A stretch of 64,000 nucleotides of DNA from Rhizobium grahamii CCGE 502 (GCF_000298315.2 NZ_AEYE02000031.1:186001-250000), one strand, 5' to 3'; counted from the stretch's first letter, positions 1-7,938 are shown. The notes: generated by a model not told the origin, from the sequence alone. Numbers and translations are program-made.

Positions 1-980
1 AGGTCCAGCCTTCCGAACGGCACAACCGCCGCACTGAAGATGATCAGCAAAGCGATCGCCGAAGAGCGCCGGATAAGCGGTGTCCACAGCAAGCCAAGAC
101 CAAGGGTGAATTCGACGACACCGGCCATTGGCAGAAATACTTCGGTCGGCATCCCGAAGGTCAGGAACGGCCTTTGCTGCGCCAGCGGCTGGAACCATTC
201 CGGATAGGCGAATTTCTCAAAGCTTGAGCGCATTAGTGTAATGGCGATCGCCCAGCGTAGAACGTTGAAGCGCTGTTTGTGCCACCAGGACCCGTTGAGC
301 GAAAACAATACGAGATAGCCGGCAACGCCCAACCCGAGCACGACATAATCGAGAAGATGAAAAATCTGATACTGGTGAAGCGCGGCAATCCAGAGCCCGA
401 GTACACCGATCGCAGAAACCCACATTGTTCGGCGAGAAAAGAGACCGGCTGCAATGACCAGCTGGCTCCATGAAACCCACTCCGAAGGCGTTGGCAGATC
501 AGGGGTGAGGTAGACGCCACCAATGACGAAGATGGCGACAAAAAATCCTCCGGTTATGGCGCGAACAAAGTCGTCGGCCCGATTCCACAGCGGTTCCGAC
601 ACGCTGTCCATCAGGATCAGAATTCTGGTGCCGATGACGGTCCGTTCAAGAGCCGCAGTCAGTGCGAAAAGTGGGACTGCGATGCCGACGGCAAGCCAGA
701 ACCAGGGGCTTGAAAGCGTTTCTGAAATTGGCCGGGCGGGTGTCGCTATGTCAAATGATGTGAACCATTTGACATGCGCTTCGGCGGGCGTTGACCACAC
801 CATCAACGTCGCTATCGCGAGAATGCAGAGTGTTGCCTCGAGGAGGAGCGGGGTGAAATAGGCTCCTATGCTCGCCACCTGAGGGGATGGCGGACCTTCG
901 TCCCGGCGCGTACTTTCCGGGCTTCCGGTCCGTGCTGTGCTGAATATCGTGTCCTGAACGTTGAACTTGAACGTAGCCAT
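1..980 (-). CDS. DoxX-like multi-pass membrane protein (3' end beyond window)
   Basis: An open frame runs without a stop from an ATG at 980 to the left edge, giving about 326 residues of an incomplete protein. A GGAGAG ribosome site lies just upstream of the ATG. After a roughly 35-residue polar N-terminus there are several hydrophobic segments (around residues 38-55, 80-100, 130-150, 165-185, 200-225), so it is an inner-membrane protein. The motif AHVKWF near residue 63 and FEKFAYPEW near residue 255 resemble DoxX-like membrane proteins. The substrate or partner is unknown. It is the first gene of the variable segment and is separated by about 380 bases from the next gene on the same strand. 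The gene is certain from its codon pattern; the family name is tentative. Confidence 0.7.
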   Translation of the reverse strand, partial: MATFKFNVQDTIFSTARTGSPESTRRDEGPPSPQVASIGAYFTPLLLEATLCILAIATLMVWSTPAEAHVKWFTSFDIATPARPISETLSSPWFWLAVGIAVPLFALTAALERTVIGTRILILMDSVSEPLWNRADDFVRAITGGFFVAIFVIGGVYLTPDLPTPSEWVSWSQLVIAAGLFSRRTMWVSAIGVLGLWIAALHQYQIFHLLDYVVLGLGVAGYLVLFSLNGSWWHKQRFNVLRWAIAITLMRSSFEKFAYPEWFQPLAQQRPFLTFGMPTEVFLPMAGVVEFTLGLGLLWTPLIRRSSAIALLIIFSAAVVPFGRLD

Positions 981-1357
981 TTCTGCTCTCCGGATTTGGA
1001 CGCAGCAAACCGCTCGGAAGGCGGTGGCCCTCCGCTCAGCAACGAGGTTTTTTTGAAACGTTGCCCGTATTTCAGCATCGCTCGCGCGATCCTTGTAGAG
1101 AACAAGGTCCCGCGGTCTTTGCGACCAAGGAGTGAGCGGTCTGGCACCTTGGTCGCGGCAAACCTGAGACCAAGGTCGACCCTCAGGGGGAAGGCAGCTA
1201 CGTCGACCGGGCCAATCTCTTATCTCGCTGGGGCTTCGCTAATTGAGCGCATTTGTAAAAAATGTCACTTATTTAATTGGTTGAAGAAAAACACGCTCAT
1301 AGCTGCTGAACGGCGGATTTTTCCCATACCGTGCGTTTGCCTCGGCAGCCGCGTGCT
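981..1357. other. Intergenic stretch with no gene seen
   Basis: No credible gene was found between the start of the membrane-protein gene and the stop of the hydrolase gene, both on the minus strand. The stretch must hold the promoter of the membrane-protein gene. It also contains a cluster of inverted repeats around 1121-1190, listed separately. Its right-hand part (about 1250-1310) is AT-rich compared with the surrounding DNA. Confidence 0.6.
1121..1176. repeat. Nested inverted repeats built on GACCAAGG
   Basis: GACCAAGG occurs at 1123-1130 and 1168-1175, and its complement CCTTGGTC at 1147-1154. This gives a 10-base inverted pair GCGACCAAGG/CCTTGGTCGC (1121-1130 with 1147-1156) that competes with a 9-base pair ACCTTGGTC/GACCAAGGT (1146-1154 with 1168-1176). 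A further CCTGAG/CTCAGG pair overlaps. The array lies 140-200 bases upstream of the DoxX-like gene. It could be a set of operator sites or a switchable RNA hairpin; neither is shown. Confidence 0.6.
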
Positions 1358-1939
1358 TTACAGGCGCTCCAGGAACGAAAGCACCCGCTGCGTCAGCAAT
1401 GCGGTGGCGTCGGCATCGTAGGAGGGCAGCGAACTGTCGGCAAAGTAATGCTGGTCGCCGGGGTATAGAAAGAGCGAGGCATCCTTGACTGTTGCGACGA
1501 TCTGGCGGGCCGCATCGATATCGCCTTCGCCGGCAAAGATCGGGTCGGCGTCCATCCCGTGAATCTGAACTGGGACGCCCTCCGGCCATGGTCCGAAGGA
1601 CCACTCGCCACTGATGGGCAGGCAGGAATAGAAGAGCAACGCTCCCCGCGCCCCGGATCGCGTCTGTGCGAGCTTCTGTGCCGGCAGCACGCCGAAGGAA
1701 AAGCCGGCATAGACCAGCCGGGAGGGCAGTTCCTCCGCCAGGCGGACGCCGCGCTCGCGCATTTCCTCGAACCCGATGTCGTTGATGTAGGAAAGCCCTT
1801 CGTCGATGCTTTGGAAGGTCTGTCCGTCGAACAAGTCCGGCGCATGAACAATATGCCCGACGTGCCGCAATTGCTCAGCGAAGGCGTGCACGCCAGCGGT
1901 CAATCCCTGTGCGTGATGAAATAGCAAGACCTCAGCCAT
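1358..1939 (-). CDS. Dienelactone hydrolase-family alpha/beta hydrolase
   Basis: A 193-residue cytoplasmic alpha/beta hydrolase of the dienelactone hydrolase family. The start at 1939 is fixed by a good AGGAGG site a few bases upstream; a longer in-frame start at 2038 has no such support. The opening MAEVLLFHHAQGLT carries the usual first beta strand. The nucleophile elbow reads GFSFG at about residue 91, so the nucleophile is Ser, whereas classical dienelactone hydrolases use Cys. GDQHYF near residue 168 supplies the likely catalytic His and DADPIF the acid. The substrate cannot be told. It stands as a single gene, about 135 bases downstream of the frameshifted redoxin/hydroxylase gene on the same strand. 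Confidence 0.85.
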   Translation of the reverse strand: MAEVLLFHHAQGLTAGVHAFAEQLRHVGHIVHAPDLFDGQTFQSIDEGLSYINDIGFEEMRERGVRLAEELPSRLVYAGFSFGVLPAQKLAQTRSGARGALLFYSCLPISGEWSFGPWPEGVPVQIHGMDADPIFAGEGDIDAARQIVATVKDASLFLYPGDQHYFADSSLPSYDADATALLTQRVLSFLERL

Positions 1940-2074
1940 CAGACGCCTCCTGACACATAAGCTATGGCAGGCATTCGATAAATCCACGAGCGCAGGTACC
2001 GAATGACCCGCCGCCTCGTCAAGACGGACGGCTTGCACTCCCCTTTGTTGTCGTTCGGCGGATTTCGCCGCGGG

Positions 2075-3186
2075 TCACGCCGTAGCGTTGGTGCCATCTT
2101 CGATGTTGGTGCTGTTTTCCTCTCTCACTTTGGCGGCAGCCTCATCATAGAGGAAGGGCAGGAACGCATAGCGGCGGCCACGGGTGACCTTCGATACGGC
2201 ATGCAGGAGCGAGCAGGAAAAGACGACCGCGCCGCCCGGAGGGGCCTTGTAGGTTCGGTTGCCATATTCGGGAAAACTGACCTCGCCGCCGTCGAAACAT
2301 TGTTGAGATTGACCGAAACCGCAAAGCGCCGATGCGCGGTGCCTTTCGTGGTGTTGTCACGATGCGGCCTGAAGTGAGCCTCTTCATCGGCATCGTAGCA
2401 GGAGACGATGTATCGCTCCATTCGCGTGGCTTCGAATTGATGGACCTTCTTGATTTCGGGAATGACGCGCCGGATGAACCGTCCGCGCAATTCGGCCATC
2501 AGCGCATCGTCCTCAATCGTGTGATCTCTGCGGCGCTTGTGATTGTGGTCCGAGACGAGTACGGTTTTTCCGTTGATCTCGCGCATGAAGCCGGACTCTT
2601 GGCCGCCATGCCGTTCGTAGAGGCTGATCAGCTCGTGGCAGAGGTCGGCCTCAAAGACATCGGGCAGTACGATGACCGGGGCCTGCATTTCCAGACCGCT
2701 CGACCGCTCCACCGGCGGCAGTGCTTCGAGATAGGCGATCAATTCGTCTATGCCGGTTGCTTCCTTGCCGGGCACGAAGGTCGCGCGCACTCGCATCGTC
2801 GGATCCAGAACCACGCACACCTGACGGTAGCTCACGCCGACGCCGCCTTGCTGCGCGTCGGCGCTGACTGCGCCGTAGAGCTTGCTGACGCTCAAATCGA
2901 AGTCGAGAAAGAACTTGATGCCGGGCTTCTGATCGGCAATGCGCTGATGAGTTTCGTCCTTCGGATCGACGGTTACGCCGAAGAAAGCAACCTTGCTTCC
3001 GTTGAAGGTCGCCGGTCTCGAGCGGATCTTTTCCAGCGCTTGGGCAACGTTGGGACTCGCCGTGGAGCCGAAGAAGTAAAGGACCATGTATCGCCCGGCG
3101 GCGACGTCGAAGACATAACGCGGGTTGGAAAGTGTACGCTGAGTAAAGCGCGGCGCCGGGTCTCCGGTCGCTAAGTGCAATGTCAT
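2075..3186 (-). pseudogene. Redoxin-like / prolyl-4-hydroxylase fusion, frameshifted
   Basis: The first about 160 residues resemble the peroxiredoxin (AhpC/TSA) fold, but the position of the peroxidatic Cys reads GSTASPN, with no Cys. Residues about 165-295 begin a 2-oxoglutarate/Fe(II) prolyl-4-hydroxylase domain with the iron ligands HRD in FRPHRDN. After VNLNN the frame breaks near 2296-2300. In the next frame the domain continues as FDGGEVSFPEYG, then LLHAVSKVTRGRRYAF with the distal iron His and the 2-oxoglutarate Arg, ending at a TGA at 2075-2077. One missing base (AATGTTTC for a likely AATGATTTC) explains it. As written, the product carries about 60 wrong residues and stops at 2125, lacking the third iron ligand. 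A sequencing error is possible. Confidence 0.85.
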
Positions 3187-3384
3187 AGATTAGCTCCCCT
3201 TATTGTTGTGGATGCTAGAGTAACAAACCCCGTCTGGCTAGATTCGTGCTCACTGCTGGCGCATGTCGCGAATCGACCACGATCGCTTGTTCTTGCATGG
3301 CAGGGCTGAATTTCCGTTGCTTGTCGGCCAGCCGGTGCCTCGCCATATGTGAGCAGTCAATCATAAAGAAAAGCGAGAAAGAAA

Positions 3385-3552
3385 ATGTCCTTCCGTAAGT
3401 CCATTCGCGATGGTTTCCTTGGCCGCGCCTTTGCGATGATCGGTGCTGCAAATGCTGTAAGCGCCTCGGTCGAAGCTGGCCGCCGTCCGAAAGCACGCGA
3501 TCTGCGCGAGCTCGGCATCGATCCCAGCATGTTCGGCAGAATCAACCACTAA
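3385..3552 (+). CDS. Small basic DUF1127/YjiS-like protein
   Basis: A 55-residue protein from ATG at 3385 to TAA at 3552. The C-terminus, with GRRPKARDLRELGIDPSMF, resembles the Arg-rich helix of small DUF1127 (YjiS-like) proteins common in rhizobia, some of which bind RNA. The region before the ATG is A-rich (AAGCGAGAAAGAAA) and contains a weak GAGAAAG ribosome site. A GC hairpin (CCGCC/GGCGG) follows the stop directly, and a T-rich terminator lies 55 bases further on, so this appears to be a monocistronic unit. It diverges from the redoxin/hydroxylase gene. The coding call is good; the family assignment is moderate. Confidence 0.7.
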   Translation: MSFRKSIRDGFLGRAFAMIGAANAVSASVEAGRRPKARDLRELGIDPSMFGRINH

Positions 3553-3606
3553 CTGAGCCGCCCGCTTCGGCGGGGTTTGGCAATCTGCCATCGCCAGATA
3601 CGAAGC

Positions 3607-3642
3607 AGCCCGCAACCGAATGGTCGCGGGCTTTATTTTTTT
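3607..3642 (+). terminator. Rho-independent terminator
   Basis: AGCCCGC (3607-3613) pairs with GCGGGCT (3626-3632), followed by TTATTTTTTT. It ends transcription of the small gene at 3385-3552 before the convergent DUF475 gene. Confidence 0.85.
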
Positions 3643-3680
3643 GGTAATGAAGCCGCATCGATCGACGCGGCTTGCAAGGA

Positions 3681-4772
3681 TTAGGCGTGCAGTTCCTTGT
3701 GCGCCGCGGCGCGTTCTTCCGCCTGCTCCTTCTTGTTGTAGCGGATCGACGACCAGAGCGAGATGCCGATCAGGGCCGCGCCACCAAGGCCGGTGATGAC
3801 CTCGGGGATATGAAACATCGTCTGCACGTACATGATCACCGAGAGGATCAGGATCGCATAGAACGCGCCGTGCTCGAGATAGCGATATTCGGCAAGTGTT
3901 CCCTTTTCGACGAGCATGATCGTCATCGAACGCACGTACATGGCGCCGATGCCGAGGCCGATCGCGATGACGAAGAGGTTCTGGGTCAACGCGAAGGCGC
4001 CGATGACGCCGTCGAAGGAGAAGCTGGCATCCAGCACTTCGAGATAGATGAAGGCACCGAGACCACCCTTGGCGGCAGCGCTCATCGTCTGTTGCGAGGC
4101 ATCGAGCAGGCCGCCGATCACCTCGACCGCCAGGAAGGTCAGAAGTCCATAGATGGCGCAATGTACGAAGGTCGTGGCTTCCTCCTCACCAAGGAACGAC
4201 GAGAATACCAGGACCAGCGCCAGAACGAAGGCAATCTCGATACCCTTGATCGTGGCCGAGCGGGCCATCAGCTTTTCAAGTCCAGCGATCCAGTGGACAT
4301 CCTTCTCATGGTTGAAGAAGTAGTTGAGGCCAACCATCATCAGGAAGGTGCCACCGAAGGCTGCGATCGGCAGGTGCGCGTCGTTCATGATGCGGGCGTA
4401 TTCCGCCGGCTCCCGCGCCGCGAGCACCAGGGCTTCCCATGGGCCGATCTGTGCTGCGATCGCGACGATCGCCAAAGGGAAGACGATACGCATGCCGAAG
4501 ACGGCAATGACGATGCCCCAGGTGAGGAAGCGATGCTGCCAGACCGGCGTCATCTCCTTGAGCTTGTTGGCATTGACGATGGCATTGTCGAAGGAGAGTG
4601 AAATCTCCAACACGGCGAGCACCGTGCAGATGAAGAAGACGGTCGCCATGCCGCCGATGGTGCCGGTCGTCTGCCAGCCAAGGGCCGCCCCGAGGATAAG
4701 GCCGAGGCCGGTGACAATGAAGGCCCAGGTGAAATAGCTGAGCGCCGATTTTTGCGGTGAACCGTTGGTCAT
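3681..4772 (-). CDS. DUF475 / TerC-like integral membrane protein
   Basis: A 363-residue multi-pass inner-membrane protein of the DUF475 branch of the TerC superfamily, a group linked to metal-ion or tellurite handling. About nine hydrophobic segments are visible. Conserved acidic membrane motifs SLSFDNAIVNANKL (about residue 60) and ASFSFDGVIGAF (about residue 255) form the paired repeats typical of TerC proteins and probably a metal site. The start at MTNGSPQ (4772) is chosen because GCGAGGTG lies six bases upstream; an in-frame ATG at 4841 would add 23 uncharacteristic residues. The C-terminus is charged and cytoplasmic in character. A hairpin AAGCCGC/GCGGCTT lies just past the stop on the minus strand. 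The transported ion is not known. Confidence 0.85.
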   Translation of the reverse strand: MTNGSPQKSALSYFTWAFIVTGLGLILGAALGWQTTGTIGGMATVFFICTVLAVLEISLSFDNAIVNANKLKEMTPVWQHRFLTWGIVIAVFGMRIVFPLAIVAIAAQIGPWEALVLAAREPAEYARIMNDAHLPIAAFGGTFLMMVGLNYFFNHEKDVHWIAGLEKLMARSATIKGIEIAFVLALVLVFSSFLGEEEATTFVHCAIYGLLTFLAVEVIGGLLDASQQTMSAAAKGGLGAFIYLEVLDASFSFDGVIGAFALTQNLFVIAIGLGIGAMYVRSMTIMLVEKGTLAEYRYLEHGAFYAILILSVIMYVQTMFHIPEVITGLGGAALIGISLWSSIRYNKKEQAEERAAAHKELHA

Positions 4773-4895
4773 GGCTGCACCTCGCAGCCAAGAACGATGT
4801 CCAACAAAGAATGCTTGCGTGAAAAACGCGGCATACCACAAAGGGCATGCGCGTGAGGCATGGTGAGCTTTTTCATCGATGAAAAATCCGCCGGC

Positions 4896-5045
4896 TTAAG
4901 CTGCAGGCGGTACCGACATCACGAGAGCGCCGTAAAAACTCTCGCCAGAGGGGCCCGGCACCAGGTTGACCCATCGGCCGATGTCCGAGGCCGCGGGATA
5001 AGGCGAAGGTAGTGATCTTGCCACGCCAGTCAAGGTCGACACCAT
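4896..5045 (-). CDS. Possible 49-residue peptide or gene remnant
   Basis: A minus-strand frame from ATG at 5045 to TAA at 4896 encodes a 49-residue sequence containing SDIGRWVNLVPGPSGESFYG, with codon use like neighbouring genes. The upstream sequence is A-rich but has no clear ribosome site. It lies alone between the DUF475 gene and the divergent small gene at 5136. It may be a true small protein or the tail of a lost gene. I do not recognise the family. Confidence 0.3.
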   Translation of the reverse strand: MVSTLTGVARSLPSPYPAASDIGRWVNLVPGPSGESFYGALVMSVPPAA

Positions 5046-5135
5046 GGGCTTTGTTCTTTTCTTTGGAACCATCCGACGGCGCGGTCGTTAGTCCTTGGTT
5101 CCCCAGTGTCACGCGCAATAACAAGGAGGCCGATG

Positions 5136-5378
5136 ATGCATCCCTCGACCCATACCCCCGACAAGCGCACGGAAAAATCCGACCGAATGAAGCGGGCGCG
5201 CCCGAACCGCATGCAGAAGGCGCAGGTCTTGCCGCCGCATCACGTCGACCTGACATTGCCACACGGCGTTTTCGATGACGTCCACGTTCCCGCCCACGTC
5301 ACCGGCGGCGACCTTTCGAAGGGCGGGCCAAAGCCCGCCACGGATGGCGATTCCACGATCGCCAAGCCCATCCGCTGA
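5136..5378 (+). CDS. Hypothetical 80-residue basic protein
   Basis: The frame opens with two successive ATGs at 5133 and 5136, preceded by a strong AAGGAGG at 5123-5129; the second gives the better spacing. The protein is hydrophilic and basic in its first half (SDRMKRARPNRMQKAQ), then rich in His and Pro (PPHHVDLTLPHGVF), with no signal peptide or membrane segment. I do not recognise a domain. The strong ribosome site and sensible codon use support a real gene; function unknown. Confidence 0.55.
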   Translation: MHPSTHTPDKRTEKSDRMKRARPNRMQKAQVLPPHHVDLTLPHGVFDDVHVPAHVTGGDLSKGGPKPATDGDSTIAKPIR

Positions 5379-5432
5379 GGTCTCGGTGTTCTTAACTTCG
5401 ACGCTTCCACTCGCGACAACCGGTGAGAAAAG

Positions 5433-5618
5433 ATGAAAACGACTTTGGTGCCGCACGACATTTACATGAAGCATGAAATCGAATGGCAGGCGCTTCGCGC
5501 AGCCGCAGATATTCAGATCGATCTGGAAAGAATCGAGATCACGAATTCGCTGGGTTCGCGTTGGGAACCGGCAACACGCTTGAAGCCGGACACGGCATCT
5601 GCCGTGGCGCGGCTTTAA
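5433..5618 (+). CDS. Hypothetical 61-residue protein
   Basis: ATG at 5433 follows GGTGAGAAAAG, an acceptable but not strong ribosome site. The peptide is soluble, with a central acidic helix (AADIQIDLERIEI). Codon third positions are GC-rich as in neighbouring genes. It sits 54 bases downstream of the previous small gene on the same strand and could be co-transcribed. No family was recognised, so the call rests only on codon pattern and position. Confidence 0.45.
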   Translation: MKTTLVPHDIYMKHEIEWQALRAAADIQIDLERIEITNSLGSRWEPATRLKPDTASAVARL

Positions 5619-5762
5619 AGAGCCGTGGCGACCGTGCGGCCGTGTCGTCGCAGCGCCCTGGAGCATCAGTATCATCACATCAGTGCTGGAAATGAAGCGG
5701 CTGCCAACCTTTCGGAAAGGATTGCCCGGCGATAATCCCGTGCGCTCACGGGAATCGGATAG

Positions 5763-6464
5763 ATGGCAAAGACTGCGACACGCCGCCGCAAATCACCGGC
5801 ACGATCAAAGGGAAGGGGAGGAGGCGGCAGCGCGCTCCCCTGGGCCGTCATCGGGGCGATCGCCGTGGGCGGCATTGCGACCTATGACAATTGGAAGAGC
5901 GTGAAGCCGATGCTGGCCGCGCATGCGCCAGCCTCGATTGTCTCCCGACCGGTCTCGAACGCGCGAAGCGAGCCTGCGAGCGATCCCAGCCCACGGCAGA
6001 CGGCTTCGATCACCACGGCGGCGCGTATGGTGCCGCCGGCTGCCGTTCCCATTCCCGCGAAGGCACCTGTCGTGCCTGAAAAGGCGATCCCGGTCTCCAT
6101 CTCGCCGGCGCAGGCACAGACCGGCCGCGCGGCCTTCGGCTATTGCGGGCAGGGCGAGCACATCAACTGCGTCGCCGATGGAAGCACGTTCTGGTACAAG
6201 GGCGAGAAGGTCGCGATCGCCGACGTCGTCAGCCCCGGCATCGAGACAGCCCGTTGCGACAACGAGAAGCGGCTGGGCTTCGCCGCCAAGCTGCGCCTCC
6301 TCAACATTCTGAACTCCGGATCCTTCTCGATGAATCCCGCTGGACAGCCAGGCAAAGCAGGCGCGCCCCATGTCGTTTCGCGCGACGGCCGATCGATCGG
6401 TGTGCAGATGATCAATGAGGGGCTGGCCCGCAAACCCGGTGCGAGCAACGGCTGGTGCGCCTGA
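5763..6464 (+). CDS. Membrane-anchored SNase-fold protein lacking catalytic residues
   Basis: A 233-residue protein. Residues 1-22 are basic; a single hydrophobic segment at about 25-40 (ALPWAVIGAIAVGGIATY) anchors it, followed by a Pro/Ala-rich linker to about residue 120. The C-terminal about 100 residues match the thermonuclease fold, starting with CGQGEHINCVADGSTFWYKG. The calcium and catalytic positions are changed: the usual DGDT is DGST, and the usual R-x4-D-x2-E line reads AIADVVSPG without the Arg or Glu. It is therefore probably not a nuclease but a binding domain facing the periplasm. Three Cys in the fold domain (plus one near the end) could form disulfides. It is convergent with the gene at 6493-6972. 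Confidence 0.7.
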   Translation: MAKTATRRRKSPARSKGRGGGGSALPWAVIGAIAVGGIATYDNWKSVKPMLAAHAPASIVSRPVSNARSEPASDPSPRQTASITTAARMVPPAAVPIPAKAPVVPEKAIPVSISPAQAQTGRAAFGYCGQGEHINCVADGSTFWYKGEKVAIADVVSPGIETARCDNEKRLGFAAKLRLLNILNSGSFSMNPAGQPGKAGAPHVVSRDGRSIGVQMINEGLARKPGASNGWCA

Positions 6465-6492
6465 GCGCAGCCAGCAAATCGCGATAGGCAGC

Positions 6493-6972
6493 CTATTTCT
6501 GCTTCGGCGCCTTGCCGTTGGTGCGGAAGTTGCCGGTAAAGGCGGTGTCCTTGCTTTCGGCGGTGCATTCGATCGCGACCGGCTTGCCGCCGTACGGGTT
6601 GCCCATCGTGCAGGTTCCGGCGACCTTTACCTGACCTGTCATCTTCTGGCCGACGCCCGTCACCACGAGGTTGAGCGGCATGCGGGCGTTGCCGTTGGAG
6701 GCTGGCTTGATGGCAGTACCATCGCCCTGGAAGCCGAGCATCTTGCCGCCTGAAGTGAAGATGAAGGTGACCTGGCCGTTTACCAGCGTAACACTTGCGA
6801 GTTCGCCTTCGCAGCCCTTCGTCGCATCGACCTTGCCGACGACGAGCTTGGCGCACTTGCCGGCAAGCGTCAGCGCGCCGGGGGCGCCGGGGAAATTCTG
6901 CGGCGCCGCGCCCGCCGTCGTGGTCAGTGTTGCGGCGAGCAGCGAAGCAGCGGCCAAAGTTGCCAGTCTCAT
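6493..6972 (-). CDS. Secreted hypothetical protein
   Basis: A 159-residue protein with a clear Sec signal peptide (MRLATLAAASLLAATLTTTAGA, cleavage near residue 22). The mature part is beta-rich with Cys in GKCAKL, KGCEGE, GTCTMG and IECTAE, a spacing that suggests two disulfides and a periplasmic or extracellular location. No catalytic motif was recognised. The ATG at 6972 has an AGGTAAACAC stretch upstream, a moderate ribosome site. It is divergent from the small secreted gene at 7184. Function unknown; family seems restricted to rhizobia-type organisms, but that is an impression only. Confidence 0.65.
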   Translation of the reverse strand: MRLATLAAASLLAATLTTTAGAAPQNFPGAPGALTLAGKCAKLVVGKVDATKGCEGELASVTLVNGQVTFIFTSGGKMLGFQGDGTAIKPASNGNARMPLNLVVTGVGQKMTGQVKVAGTCTMGNPYGGKPVAIECTAESKDTAFTGNFRTNGKAPKQK

Positions 6973-7139
6973 GTGTTTACCTCGTAATGCATGTCTCAGC
7001 AGGGCTGTTGTATCGGCAGCGACTTGCCACTCTTCTGTGTTCGAAATTGGTCGACAGGCACGACTCTCGATCTCGGTAGCCTGGGCATGCGGTGAAATGA
7101 CGCTTGGTCAAAGCCAGCATGCGCGATAGCTACCGGTTG

Positions 7140-7162
7140 GACCGGCAGCAAGACTGCCGGTC
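7140..7162 (+). promoter_or_regulatory. Leader hairpin ahead of small secreted gene
   Basis: GACCGGCAG (7140-7148) and CTGCCGGTC (7154-7162) form a perfect 9-base stem with a 5-base loop. It ends about 10 bases before the GGAGG ribosome site of the gene at 7184. No T-run follows, so it is not a simple terminator. It may stabilise the mRNA or mask initiation, or serve as an operator. Confidence 0.5.
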
Positions 7163-7183
7163 TAGCTAAGATGGAGGAATGCG

Positions 7184-7405
7184 ATGATCAGGAAGATTGC
7201 TCTGAGTGTTGCCATCCTTGCCTTTGGCGTCGCTCCGGCGCTGGCCGCAAGTAGCCACTACTATGTCGAGCACGCTGCAAACAGCAACAAATGCAGCGTC
7301 GTGTCGAAACGTCCTGACGGCAAGAACGCGATGGCGGTCGGAAGTGCGTACAAGACGAAGGCGCTTGCCGAGGCGGCCATGAAGGCCGCATCCGCCTGCA
7401 TGTAG
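7184..7405 (+). CDS. Small secreted protein, 73 residues
   Basis: The ATG at 7184 has a good GGAGG eight bases upstream. Residues 1-21 (MIRKIALSVAILAFGVAPALA) form a textbook signal peptide. The mature about 52 residues contain two Cys (NKCSVV and the C-terminal SACM), likely joined as a disulfide in the periplasm, and a Lys/Ala-rich helix (YKTKALAEAAMKAA). This resembles small rhizobial exported proteins of unknown role. A strong hairpin terminator follows at 7437, making it monocistronic. Confidence 0.75.
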   Translation: MIRKIALSVAILAFGVAPALAASSHYYVEHAANSNKCSVVSKRPDGKNAMAVGSAYKTKALAEAAMKAASACM

Positions 7406-7436
7406 TGCGGCTCGCATTGCGTATGAAATCGAACGA

Positions 7437-7475
7437 AGCGCCCGCGCATTGGCGGGCGCTCTGCTTTCTGCGATT
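7437..7475 (+). terminator. Hairpin terminator
   Basis: AGCGCCCGC (7437-7445) pairs with GCGGGCGCT (7452-7460) across a 6-base loop. The tail CTGCTTTCTG is only modestly T-rich. It ends the small secreted gene. Confidence 0.7.
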
Positions 7476-7595
7476 GCTCCGCATCGCCGGCGAGCCTCGA
7501 ACCATGTCGCGGCTTCGGGGATTCCGTTAGCCAATTTATCGGCTCGCCAAAAACGAGTATAGTTATCCCGCCATGCTCATTCTCGGAGGGGTGAA

Positions 7596-7916
7596 ATGGG
7601 CGCCGCATCCCGTACTGTCATCAATGCTGCGATACTAACCACCGCGTTCTGGATGCCGTCGACAGCCTTTTCGGCCGCGGCGCTGAACGTCGATGCGCGC
7701 TCTTACACCTGTAACCAGATCTCGCAGATCATCCGCCAGAACAAGAAGGTGTTCGTCCGGTCCGGTTTCGGCGGCAGCAGCTTCCGTTATCCACCCGCGA
7801 AATGCGGTTTGGGCTATGCGCGCACCACTACCAGCTTCCGGGATGCGGCGGGCAAGCAGTGCGTCCTAGATTACGCCTGCACCTACGACAGCGGATCGTT
7901 CTACAACAACCCTTAG
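7596..7916 (+). CDS. Secreted Cys-containing hypothetical protein
   Basis: A 106-residue protein whose ATG at 7596 follows GGAGGGG. A signal peptide covers about residues 1-28 (cleavage after AFSAA). The mature part holds four Cys (YTCNQI, AKCGLG, KQCVLD, YACTYD), evenly spaced and suited to two disulfides. Aromatic and basic residues (VFVRSGFGGSSFRYP) lie between them. No enzyme motif was recognised. A weak hairpin terminator follows at 7939. Confidence 0.7.
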   Translation: MGAASRTVINAAILTTAFWMPSTAFSAAALNVDARSYTCNQISQIIRQNKKVFVRSGFGGSSFRYPPAKCGLGYARTTTSFRDAAGKQCVLDYACTYDSGSFYNNP

Positions 7917-7938
7917 CGCGCCGACGGAGCAGGCCAGT

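Noticed and set aside
2003-3174. Plus-strand frames opposite the redoxin/hydroxylase gene
   Set aside because: They have no motif, while the minus strand shows clear domain sequence in two successive frames.
4873-5262. A 129-codon minus-strand frame left of the small gene at 5136
   Set aside because: It runs through the ribosome site and start of the plus-strand gene and has atypical composition; a shorter frame (4896-5045) in another phase looks more protein-like and is listed instead with low confidence.
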